The position numbers were made by a program, and so were the translations under genes. Positions 43,715-51,303 of a stretch of DNA of 64,000 bases are shown here, one piece after another (the first letter of the stretch is position 1; each line of letters starts with the position of its first letter). The stretch is taken from contig NZ_JAANOU010000001.1 in NCBI RefSeq assembly GCF_011758765.1, positions 62,001 through 126,000 on the forward strand, written 5' to 3'. Source of the DNA: Amycolatopsis viridis (GTDB lineage: Bacteria; Actinomycetota; Actinomycetes; Mycobacteriales; Pseudonocardiaceae). The notes under the pieces are model-generated. The model saw only the letters and a program-made list of their open reading frames with translations. It was not told the origin of the DNA and ran no database searches.

Positions 43715-44113
43715 GTGGATCAGATCCTTGGGCAGGTCCTCCGCAACGCGGTCTGGGAGCGCCTCGACATGCTCGCCGATCTCGCCACCAGGGCGGACGC
43801 GCAGTCCCTGGTCTCGGTGGCCCGGTCGGAACTGCCGCGGCTGACCGAGGGCTGGCGCGCGATGCTGAGCGCCCACGAGCCCGACGAGCGGGGCGACTGC
43901 CCCACCTGCTCCACCCGCTGGCACCGCTGCAAGGCGCCGTGCTCGGTGTGGCAGGTCGCGCACGAGCACCTCGTCGCCGGCGGCCTGGCCCCGCAGCAGG
44001 ACCTGCACCGGCCGTGGCGCCGCAGGACGGGCGTTCCGTCGCAGACGCGCGGCACAACCCCCGCCGAGCCGACGGGTCGCCACGCGCTGATGCCGCAGGT
44101 CGCGAGCCACTGA
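43715..44113 (+). CDS. Small Cys-rich, probably metal-binding protein
   Basis: 132 residues, GTG start. A helical first half is followed by CPTCSTRWHRCKAPCSVW, where four Cys and the nearby His could form a zinc ribbon-like site, then a polar basic tail. No enzyme motif is seen. Pairing with the preceding gene and the nearby XRE-TPR regulator is the only context. Function unknown. Confidence 0.7.
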   Translation: MDQILGQVLRNAVWERLDMLADLATRADAQSLVSVARSELPRLTEGWRAMLSAHEPDERGDCPTCSTRWHRCKAPCSVWQVAHEHLVAGGLAPQQDLHRPWRRRTGVPSQTRGTTPAEPTGRHALMPQVASH

Positions 44114-44148
44114 CCACTCGGCGATTAATCCGAAAAATCCGGTCGCAA

Positions 44149-44181
44149 CCCCTGGTGGAACCCCCTGGTGGCCGCTATGTT
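44149..44181 (+). promoter_or_regulatory. Promoter with two direct repeats before the candidate small RNA
   Basis: CCCCTGGTGG occurs at 44149-44158 and 44162-44171, 13 bases apart, directly upstream of the -10-like TATGTT (44176-44181). The repeats occupy the -35 zone, so they may be an activator site. Transcription would start near 44188. Confidence 0.5.
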
Positions 44182-44187
44182 GTCGAT

Positions 44188-44325
44188 CATGGTCCGGGTC
44201 GCGCACCCTGACCACCGCCCAGACTCCGCGGACCGGTGCCGTTGCACTCCCCTCCCCCGACCGGCACCGGCCCGCGGGCCCACAGAGCTGAGGGCCTTTC
44301 CACATCGGAGAGGCCCTCAGTCCTG
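44188..44325 (+). ncRNA. Candidate structured small RNA with a C-rich loop
   Basis: Behind a promoter-like element, this 138-base stretch between two convergent protein genes holds two strong hairpins. The first pairs 44226-44241 with 44262-44277 in 15 of 16 positions (one A-C mismatch) and exposes a 20-base loop with CCCCTCCCCC. The second (44288-44320) is a terminator-like stem. The C-rich loop recalls the actinobacterial 6C RNA, but I cannot confirm membership. A short reading frame from ATG 44189 would run antisense into the MFS gene and looks non-coding. Confidence 0.5.
44288..44320. terminator. Strong hairpin before the MFS gene end
   Basis: CTGAGGGCCT (44288-44297) and AGGCCCTCAG (44311-44320) form a perfect ten-pair stem with a 13-base loop. 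It could terminate the small RNA or upstream genes on one strand and the MFS-GH1 operon on the other. Confidence 0.6.
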
Positions 44326-44341
44326 TTCACCGCAGACCTGT

Positions 44342-45589
44342 TCACCGCACGGACTGCACGCCCAGGATGAACGCGCCGGCCGCCAGCGTCGCGACCGCGG
44401 ACGCGGCGAACAGGCCCGGGTAACCTCCCAGCCCGGCGAGGATGACGGTCGCCGCGAGCGGCGCGATCACCTGCGGCAGCGCGTTCGCGACGTTGACCAC
44501 GCCCAGGTCCTTCGCGCGGTCCTGCGCGGCGGGCAGCACCTCGGTGAGGATCGCCAGCGCGACCGCCCAGTAGGCGCCGAACCCGATGCCGAGCAGCGGG
44601 GAGGCGGCGAGCGCCGCCGGCCAGGTCTGCCACAGCACCAGTACGATCGCCGCCGCGGCCATGACTACGGCCGCGCCCAGCACGAACGGCTTGCGGCGGC
44701 CGGTGCGGTCGGACAGGACCCCCACCACGAGCCCGCCGATCACCAGCGCAACGCCGTAGAGACCCATCATGATCAGCAGCCCGGTGCCCGGGTCGGCGTA
44801 GTGCACCGCGTCGGCGAGGAAGAACAGCAGGAAGAACGTGCCGAGCGCGTTGCCGAGGTTGATCAGGAAGTGGCAGCCCCAGGCCCACGCGAAGTCCGGG
44901 TGCCGCCGCGGTGACACCCACAGCCCGGCCGTCACCGCCCGCCGGCCGGCCGCCGGCCGTGCGGATGTGACGGCGGTGTGGTCCGCCGTGCGCAGGACGA
45001 ACGCGAGGGCACCGACGACCACCACCGCCGCGCACGCCAGGTAGCCACCCGGCAAGCTGGTGACCACGACCGTCACCAGCACGGCACCGAGCACCGTGCC
45101 CAGCATCTGGCTGATGCCCACCAGCCCGCCGATCCGCGCGCGCTGCCCGACCGGCACCCGATCGGGCACCGCCGCGGTGAGCGTGGCGAGCATGCCGCCG
45201 AGCCCGGCCTGGACCAGGCACCAGCCGGCGACCATGACCGCCACGTGACCGGCCAGCGCCAGCACGACCAGGCCGAGCGCCCCGCACAGCGCAGCGGCGA
45301 GCGTCCACGGGTGCCGGCGGCCGAACCGGGAGCGCGTGCGGTCCGAAGCCAATCCGACCAGCGGGTTGGTGAGCAGCGCGACCACCGCGCCGACGCCGGT
45401 GACAATGCCGAACGCCAGTTCCTTGTGCGCACCGTCCAGGAGCTCGGCCTGTTCGGGCAGCAGCACCTGGACCGGGGCGTAGATACCGAGCCAGAGGCCG
45501 GTGTTCGCGCCGAAGAGCAGCCCGATCCAGCCGGCCCGGACGGGTACGACGGGCTCGGCGAGGGCGCCGGGGACATCAGTTCCGGTCAT
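44342..45589 (-). CDS. MFS transporter, GPH/sucrose-type
   Basis: 415 residues with about 12 membrane helices. SDRTRSRFGRRHPW and SDRTGRRKPFVLG in the two loops after helices 2 and 8 are typical of glycoside-pentoside-hexuronide:cation and sucrose symporters. ATG at 45589 overlaps the GH1 gene stop (ATGA), so sugar uptake and hydrolysis are coupled. Upstream in-frame codons lie inside the GH1 gene. Confidence 0.87.
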   Translation of the reverse strand: MTGTDVPGALAEPVVPVRAGWIGLLFGANTGLWLGIYAPVQVLLPEQAELLDGAHKELAFGIVTGVGAVVALLTNPLVGLASDRTRSRFGRRHPWTLAAALCGALGLVVLALAGHVAVMVAGWCLVQAGLGGMLATLTAAVPDRVPVGQRARIGGLVGISQMLGTVLGAVLVTVVVTSLPGGYLACAAVVVVGALAFVLRTADHTAVTSARPAAGRRAVTAGLWVSPRRHPDFAWAWGCHFLINLGNALGTFFLLFFLADAVHYADPGTGLLIMMGLYGVALVIGGLVVGVLSDRTGRRKPFVLGAAVVMAAAAIVLVLWQTWPAALAASPLLGIGFGAYWAVALAILTEVLPAAQDRAKDLGVVNVANALPQVIAPLAATVILAGLGGYPGLFAASAVATLAAGAFILGVQSVR

Positions 45590-46578
45590 GAGCGCACCAG
45601 CTTCCGGTACCAGCCGAAGGAGTCCTTCGGGGTGCGCCGCCGCGTTTCGTGGTCCACGTGCACAAGACCGAATCGCGGCGCGTATCCCGTGGACCATTCG
45701 AAATTGTCCAGCAGCGACCAAACAAAATACCCACGGACTTCGACTCCCACCGTTCTGGCCGCGGTGACGGACCGCAGGTGCGCGTCCAGGAAGCCGATGT
45801 GCTCGGCGTCGTGGATCCCGTCGAAGCTCGCGGCGTTCTCGGTCCGGTGGACCGGCGGCAGCTTCTCACCGTAGCGGTCATGCAGTCCGACCAGCAGCTC
45901 GCGCAGTGCACCGGGCACGATCGGCGAGCCGTTGGTGGTCCGCGGGAAACCCGCGATCTCGCGGAGCTCGAACGGTAGCGGATTTCGATAGTTGACGCCG
46001 TAGAAATCGGGCGGTTGCGCTATGGTGGGCAAGTCGTCGACATGACCGGGGGGAAGGAGCGACACGATTTCCGCGGGATAAGTCCCGAGTAGAAGCGGAT
46101 CGGAAAACGTGTGGTCGAGCAACGCATCGAGCCATCGGGCGGATTCGTGATCGGCTGCGGTGCCTGAAGCGGACCACACTGGACAGTGGTGATTGGCGGT
46201 GCCGACGCCCGTCGCGCCCGCGGCCCGCAACGCCTGGACCGCGAGGCCGTGGCCGAGGTGCTGGTGATGCGCGGTGGGAACGGCGTCGAGCAGGAAGATC
46301 CGGCCCGGCGCGCACTCGCCGATCGCGTACCCGAAGATCGTCGTCACCATCGGCTCGTTGAGGGGGATCCACATCCGCACGCGATCAGCGAATCGCTCGC
46401 CGAGGACCGAGGCGTACTCGGCGAACCGGTGCGCGGTGTCCCGGGACAGCCGGCCACCGGCGTCCTCGATCGGCCGCGGGGTGTCCCAGTGGTAGACGGT
46501 CGCCACCGGCGCGATGCCCGCCGGCAGCGCGACGTCCGCCGGCCGGCGGTGGTAGTGGTCGCACGCGAGGTTCTCCAC
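45586..46578 (-). pseudogene. Shortened GH1 beta-glucosidase, probably inactive
   Basis: From GTG 46578, which has GGGAGGG nine bases upstream, the frame encodes 330 residues against about 450 for GH1 enzymes. The N-terminal strand region (FLWG...SYQIEG) is absent; the product begins at ACDHYHRRPADVAL. It then jumps to PAGIAPVATVYHWD, omitting about 43 residues including the conserved RFS.AWPR segment. The acid/base IPLNEP (Glu75) and nucleophile RTENAAS (Glu247, with Gly replaced by Ala) remain, and the frame is otherwise open. The barrel cannot fold normally, so this is a decayed or repurposed enzyme. Confidence 0.75.
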
Positions 46579-46699
46579 GGGTGGCGTCCCTCCCTCGGGT
46601 GCAACGTGAAAAGTTCTCAAACACTAGCCCGTCCCCTGCCGCCGGGGAAGTAGTCGTCAGCGCTAAAGTCCCAGTTCAGAGCACCAGAAGGAGCACAAC

Positions 46700-47323
46700 G
46701 TGTCGGAGACCCAGGCGACCACGCCGCTTCGCCGGCAGCCGGTCCAGCAGCGCAGCGCGAAGCGGGTCGAGCAGATGCTCGACGCCAGCGCCGTGCTGAT
46801 CGACGAGGTCGGTTACGACGCGTTGACCACCACGTTGATCGCCAAGCGCGCGGGTGTCGCGGTCGGCTCGCTCTACCAGTTCTTCCCGGACAAGCGGGCC
46901 GTCGTGCGGGCGCTGACGCAGCGCAACCTCGACCGGTTCGTGCACGCGGTGAGCGAGCGGCTGACCCGCGAGGACCCGCGGCACTGGTGGGACGTGGTCG
47001 ACTCGGTGCTGGACATCTACCTCGAGATGCACCGGACCGTGCCCGGCTTCGCCAAGGTGCACTTCGGCGACGTGGTGGACCGGCAGCTGCTCGACGACAG
47101 CCGGGACAACAACCGGGTCATCGCGGACTCGCTGGCCGATCTCCTCGCCAAGTACATCGATCTCAACGCACCGCGCCTGTCGCTGGCGATGACGGTCGCG
47201 ATCGAGGCCGCGGACGGTCTGCTCAAGCTGGCCTTCCACCGCGACCCCGACGGCGATCCGGAGATCGTCGGCGAGACCAAGCACCTCATCAAGGGGTACC
47301 TGGCCTCGCGCCTGGGGGAATGA
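46700..47323 (+). CDS. TetR-family regulator
   Basis: 207 residues, GTG start with AAGGAG six bases upstream. The helix-turn-helix is DALTTTLIAKRAGVAVGSLYQFFPDKRAVVRAL; the C-terminal domain resembles TetR_C_17-like regulators (VDSVLDIYLEMHRTVPGFA). It is divergent from the GH1-MFS operon across a 121-base gap and probably represses it. Confidence 0.92.
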   Translation: MSETQATTPLRRQPVQQRSAKRVEQMLDASAVLIDEVGYDALTTTLIAKRAGVAVGSLYQFFPDKRAVVRALTQRNLDRFVHAVSERLTREDPRHWWDVVDSVLDIYLEMHRTVPGFAKVHFGDVVDRQLLDDSRDNNRVIADSLADLLAKYIDLNAPRLSLAMTVAIEAADGLLKLAFHRDPDGDPEIVGETKHLIKGYLASRLGE

Positions 47324-47363
47324 TCCGGTCGCCGCGAAGCAGTACCGCAACCGCCCACCGCGA

Positions 47364-47393
47364 TTGTCCACAGGGGTGTGGACATGTGGACAA
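47364..47393. promoter_or_regulatory. Three DnaA-box-like sites in 30 bases
   Basis: TTGTCCACA (47364-47372), TGTGGACAT (47377-47385) and TGTGGACAA (47385-47393) are one forward and two reverse copies of TTGTCCACA, the preferred DnaA box of G+C-rich actinomycetes; two are exact and one has a single mismatch. They lie in the 71-base convergent gap after the TetR gene. The same inverted arms could also form a terminator hairpin (TGTCCACA, GGGG loop, TGTGGACA). Confidence 0.6.
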
Positions 47394-47394
47394 G

Positions 47395-48576
47395 TCAGCC
47401 GAAGCTCTGGTGCTCGCCGCGGTAGGTCGGGACAACGCGCTCCAGCCGCCCGTCCGCCACGACGTGGTACTCCGTGAACCGCTCGGCGAGCTCACCGGCC
47501 TTGGCGTGGCGCATCCACACCCGGTCGCCGATCCGCAGGTGGCGGGCGGTTTTGCCGGTCACCGGCGTCTGCACCTCACCAGCGCCCTCCCAGGGCAGCA
47601 GCCGCAGCCCCGCCGGGAGGCAGGGCGACGGCAGGCGGGTCGCGGAGACGGGCCCGGACGCGACGAAGCCGCCGGAGTAGAGCGTGACGATGTCGCGGGC
47701 GGGCTTGTGGACAACCGGGAGCGCGAACAGGAGCGCGGGCCGTGGCCGGAACCGCGAGTACCCGTCGAAGAGCGTGGCACCGATGAGCCCGGAGCCGGCC
47801 GCGACCTCCGTGACCACCTGTTCGGCCCGGGTCAGCTCGATGCTGCCGGTGCCGCCACCGTTGACGAACTCCAGGTCGGCGACCTCCCGCACCGCGGCCA
47901 CCGTCGCCGCGCGACGGCCGGCCAGCTCGGTCGACGACCGGCGCTGCATCCAGCGCACCAGGACGTCGGTGAGACGGCCGCCGGCGGCGTCGCCGAGCCC
48001 GGCGATCTGACCCTCGTAGGCCATCAGCCCGGTCAGCCGGAACCCCCGTCGCGCCGCGATCGCCCGGGCCAGCGCCGCGGCCTGCCGCGGGCTGTGCACC
48101 GGCGAGCGCCGCGTTCCGACGTGCAGGAACGGCAGCGGCCGCCAGGACGCGTCGAGCTCCAGGCACACCCGGATCTCCGGGTGGTCGTGACCGACTGCCG
48201 CGTCCACGAGGTCCAGGTGCGCGGTCGAGTCGACCATGATCGTGATCGTCGCCCGGGCCCGGTCGTCGGCCGCGAGCGCGCGCAGCGCGGCGAAGTCGGC
48301 CGTCGGGTACGCGACCAGGATGTCGTCGCTCGTGCCGAGGCGGGCGTGCCAGAGGGCCTCGGCCAGCGAGTAGCACATGAGGCCGGCGAACCCGGGCGTG
48401 GCGAGGGCGCGTTCGATCAGGAACCGGCAGCGCACGGACTTGCTGACCACCCGGATCGGCACGCCCGCGGCGCGCCGGACCAGGTCGGCGGCGTTGGCGT
48501 CGAACGCGGCCAGGTCGACGACGGCGAGCGGCGGATCGAGGTCCTTCGTCGCCGTGTCGTACGTGGTCGCGGTCAT
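47395..48576 (-). CDS. PLP-dependent amino-acid deaminase/aldolase (alanine-racemase fold)
   Basis: 393 residues. The N-terminal TIM-barrel domain carries the PLP lysine in IRVVSKSVRC (Lys46). It continues through GLMCYSLAEALWHA, GLMAYEGQIAG and FVNGGGTGSIEL (phosphate-binding Gly-rich loop), and a C-terminal beta domain follows (DRVWMRHAKAGELAERF). It resembles D-threonine aldolase and D-serine dehydratase-like proteins. It is divergent from the aldonolactone oxidase, a pairing seen repeatedly in actinobacteria. Substrate unknown. Confidence 0.87.
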   Translation of the reverse strand: MTATTYDTATKDLDPPLAVVDLAAFDANAADLVRRAAGVPIRVVSKSVRCRFLIERALATPGFAGLMCYSLAEALWHARLGTSDDILVAYPTADFAALRALAADDRARATITIMVDSTAHLDLVDAAVGHDHPEIRVCLELDASWRPLPFLHVGTRRSPVHSPRQAAALARAIAARRGFRLTGLMAYEGQIAGLGDAAGGRLTDVLVRWMQRRSSTELAGRRAATVAAVREVADLEFVNGGGTGSIELTRAEQVVTEVAAGSGLIGATLFDGYSRFRPRPALLFALPVVHKPARDIVTLYSGGFVASGPVSATRLPSPCLPAGLRLLPWEGAGEVQTPVTGKTARHLRIGDRVWMRHAKAGELAERFTEYHVVADGRLERVVPTYRGEHQSFG

Positions 48577-48661
48577 GCCAGGACCGTACGTCAGAACCCC
48601 TTGAAACGCGAAATCTCTTCACCTACGGTGTCGGCACTCCACACGGACGGGTGAGCACTCT

Positions 48662-49978
48662 ATGAATCGCTGGCAGAACTGGGCGGGTACCGCGAGCGCG
48701 GACCCCCAGCGCGTCCACACTCCGCGCAGCGCCGCCGAGATCGCCGAGGTCGTCACCGGTGTGGCCGCCCACGGCCGTCGCGTCCGCGCCTGGGGCAGCG
48801 GACACTCGTTCACGCCGATCGCGGTCGCCGACTCGGACGCCATCGACCTCCGCGGGTGGACCGGCATCGCCGCCGCCGACGCCGGCACCCATCGCGTCAC
48901 CGTGCGGTCCGGCACCACGATCCGCCGGCTCAACGCCGAACTGGACGCGCTCGGCCTGGCGCTGAGCAACCTCGGCGACATCGACGCGCAGACCATCGCG
49001 GGAGCGGTGTCGACCGGCACCCACGGCACCGGCGCGCGCCTGGGCGGGCTGGCCACGCAGATCGTCGAGCTGGAACTGGTGCTGGCCGACGGATCGGTGG
49101 TCACCTGCTCCGCCGACCGCGAACCCGACCTGTTCGCCGCCGCCCGGATCGGGCTGGGCGCCCTCGGGGTGATCACACACGTGACCCTCCAGTGCGAGCC
49201 GGCGTTCGCGCTCGCCGCGCAGGAACGCCCGGAGCCGCTGGAGCAGGTGCTCGAGGGCTTCGACACCTTCGCCGCGGAGAACGACCACTTCGAGTTCTAC
49301 TGGTTCCCATACGGGAAGAACGCACTGGTCAAGCGCAACAACCGGCTGCCGCCGGGCGAGGCGAAGCGGCCGTTGAGCCGGGCCCGGCAGTTCTTCGACT
49401 ACGACATCATGGAGAACGTCGCGTTCGGCGCGTTGTGCCGGATCGGGCGCGCGATGCCGCGGCTGGTGCAGCCGCTCGGCCGGCTCGCGTCGTCGGTGCT
49501 GTCCGCGCGCGAATACTCCGACACCTCGCACCGCGTGTTCGTGACGCACCGCGGGGTGCGGTTCGTGGAGTCGGAGTACGCGGTGCCGCGGGAATCCGTG
49601 CACGAGGTGCTGCGCGAGTTGCGGGCTCTGGTGCCGCGGCTGGAGAACCCGGTGGCGTTCCCGGTCGAGGTGCGGGTCGCCGCCGCGGACGACATCTGGC
49701 TGTCCACCGCCCACGGCAGGGACTCCGCCTACATCGCGATCCACCAGTTCACCGGGATGCCCTACCGCGAGTACTTCGCCGGCTTCGAGTCGATCGTCGC
49801 GGCGGTCGGGGGCCGTCCGCACTGGGGCAAGATGCACACCCTGGACGCTTCCGCGTTGCGCGAGCGGTACCCGCACTTCGACGACTTCGTGAAGGTGGCG
49901 CACCGCTGCGACCCGGCCGGCGTGTTCCGCAACTCCTATGTGGACCGCGTGCTGGGACCGCTTCAGTCGTGCCAGTAG
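48662..49978 (+). CDS. FAD-linked aldonolactone oxidase (D-arabinono-/L-gulono-lactone type)
   Basis: 438 residues of the VAO flavoprotein family: FAD-binding PCMH domain with VRAWGSGHSFTPIA, then ALGLALSNLGDIDAQTIAGAVSTGTHGTG and GALGVITHVTLQC. The C-terminal ALO domain includes PHWGKMHTL and NSYVDRVLG. Homologous to mycobacterial L-gulono-1,4-lactone dehydrogenase (Rv1771) and D-arabinono-lactone oxidases. Its 3' end overlaps the convergent ADP-ribosylglycohydrolase-like gene by 16 bases. Confidence 0.9.
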   Translation: MNRWQNWAGTASADPQRVHTPRSAAEIAEVVTGVAAHGRRVRAWGSGHSFTPIAVADSDAIDLRGWTGIAAADAGTHRVTVRSGTTIRRLNAELDALGLALSNLGDIDAQTIAGAVSTGTHGTGARLGGLATQIVELELVLADGSVVTCSADREPDLFAAARIGLGALGVITHVTLQCEPAFALAAQERPEPLEQVLEGFDTFAAENDHFEFYWFPYGKNALVKRNNRLPPGEAKRPLSRARQFFDYDIMENVAFGALCRIGRAMPRLVQPLGRLASSVLSAREYSDTSHRVFVTHRGVRFVESEYAVPRESVHEVLRELRALVPRLENPVAFPVEVRVAAADDIWLSTAHGRDSAYIAIHQFTGMPYREYFAGFESIVAAVGGRPHWGKMHTLDASALRERYPHFDDFVKVAHRCDPAGVFRNSYVDRVLGPLQSCQ

Positions 49979-51303
49979 CGGCGGATCCACAGTGGATCCT
50001 GCGGCGGTCGCGGTCCGAACTCCGCGAGCAGATCCCGCGTCAGTACCTCGATGACCTCGTACAGGTCGAGGGCTGCGAGCAGGCCGCGCGGCACCGTCTC
50101 GATACCCCACCGAGCACCGGCGAGCGCGCCGGCCAGCATGCCGGTCGCGGCGGTGTTCCCGTCGTGATTCGTCGCGACGGACAAGGTTTCCCGCACGTAG
50201 TCGGTGACGACGACCGCGTACACCGCCGCGCCGAGCGCCTGCGCGCCGGTGTTGATCCCGCCGAAGGTTTCGGTCAGCTGCTGAGGTGACGCCGGTGCCT
50301 CGACGGTGCGGGCGAGCTCGACCGCGGCGTCGATGGCTTGGATCACCGGGGCAGCTTCGGGCTGGTTCATCCGGCGAGCCGCGGCGATGGCCGCCGGCAG
50401 CGGCTGTCCCCGCAGGAGCTGTTGCAGCAGAACGACGAATGCCCCTGTGGCCAGGTGATCGTCCGGCCGGGGATGGGTGAGACGAGCGCTGTCGACGCCG
50501 ACCTTGAAGCCGAGCGCAGGATCGTCCGACCACAGTGCAAGAGGCACGCTGCGTGCGACGCAACCGGGTCCGAGGCAGCGCACGATGTCCTGCTCCTCGC
50601 GCGCGTGCCGGATCAGCACCGTGGCGAGGGTGTCGTCGGCGGACCGCCGGTCGAACATGTCCCGGTGCCGCACGAGCCAGCCGGTGTTGCGGTACTCGTG
50701 CGGCAGGGGACCGAACAGGTCGTCGGGCGGGAAGCCCTGGGTGACCGCCCAGCGCCGGTATCCCAGGGTCACGTGCATCGCCGGGTTCGTCGTGAGCGGC
50801 GGGCCGGGAGTGGCCCGGTCCGCGGCATGCGGACCGATCATTGACTCGGCGGTGAACAACATGAGCTGCGTGTTCGCGGAGACCATCGCGACGCCGTTGG
50901 GAAACACCGGCTCGGTGAACCACCGCGCGCTGTGCTGTCGCAGCGCTTCGGCGCCCACCGCGCTGACCCGGTGATCCATCGCATCCCCGAGTGCAGACGC
51001 GAAAACGGCGCCGAGGAAACGGCTCTCGATGCCCGGCTGCCCGCGGAGCCGCTGCCCGGTGCGGTGGTCGGCCAGCATGATCTCCCGCTGGCGCTGCAAG
51101 TACTCGGCCTCCGCGTCCGCAGGCGGATCGACCTCGAGGTGGTGCAGGTTGTAGTCGGTTCCCTCCGGCCGCTGCTCCAGGCCGAACGGGGCCCGGTCCA
51201 CGTGCCGCATCGTCCACTCGTAGTGCCAGTCCGACATCTTCCTTGCCCGGCGTCGGGCCTCGTCGGCGGGCCACCCGGCGATCTCCATGCTCTCCTGCGT
51301 CAT
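49963..51303 (-). CDS. ADP-ribosylglycohydrolase-fold protein lacking metal ligands, putative immunity protein
   Basis: 446 residues from ATG 51303, overlapping the toxin stop (ATGA). About 90 extra N-terminal residues precede an ADP-ribosylglycohydrolase-like domain: RFLGAVFASALGDAMD, VSANTQLMLFTAESMI and NHDGNTAATGMLAGALAGARWG. In active family members the second segment is (S/T)DDTQ and the third GDxD(S/T); here Asp-Asp is Ala-Asn (143-144) and the later acids are Asn-Thr-Ala (383-385), so both magnesium sites appear lost. The position directly after the toxin gene suggests an immunity or binding role rather than hydrolysis. Inferred, not shown. Confidence 0.8.
   Translation of the reverse strand: MTQESMEIAGWPADEARRRARKMSDWHYEWTMRHVDRAPFGLEQRPEGTDYNLHHLEVDPPADAEAEYLQRQREIMLADHRTGQRLRGQPGIESRFLGAVFASALGDAMDHRVSAVGAEALRQHSARWFTEPVFPNGVAMVSANTQLMLFTAESMIGPHAADRATPGPPLTTNPAMHVTLGYRRWAVTQGFPPDDLFGPLPHEYRNTGWLVRHRDMFDRRSADDTLATVLIRHAREEQDIVRCLGPGCVARSVPLALWSDDPALGFKVGVDSARLTHPRPDDHLATGAFVVLLQQLLRGQPLPAAIAAARRMNQPEAAPVIQAIDAAVELARTVEAPASPQQLTETFGGINTGAQALGAAVYAVVVTDYVRETLSVATNHDGNTAATGMLAGALAGARWGIETVPRGLLAALDLYEVIEVLTRDLLAEFGPRPPQDPLWIRRYWHD

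Noticed and set aside
44168..44914. Plus-strand frame starting at the candidate small RNA promoter
   Set aside because: It reads through two strong hairpins and then antisense to the MFS gene with low-complexity content, so an RNA product is more likely.
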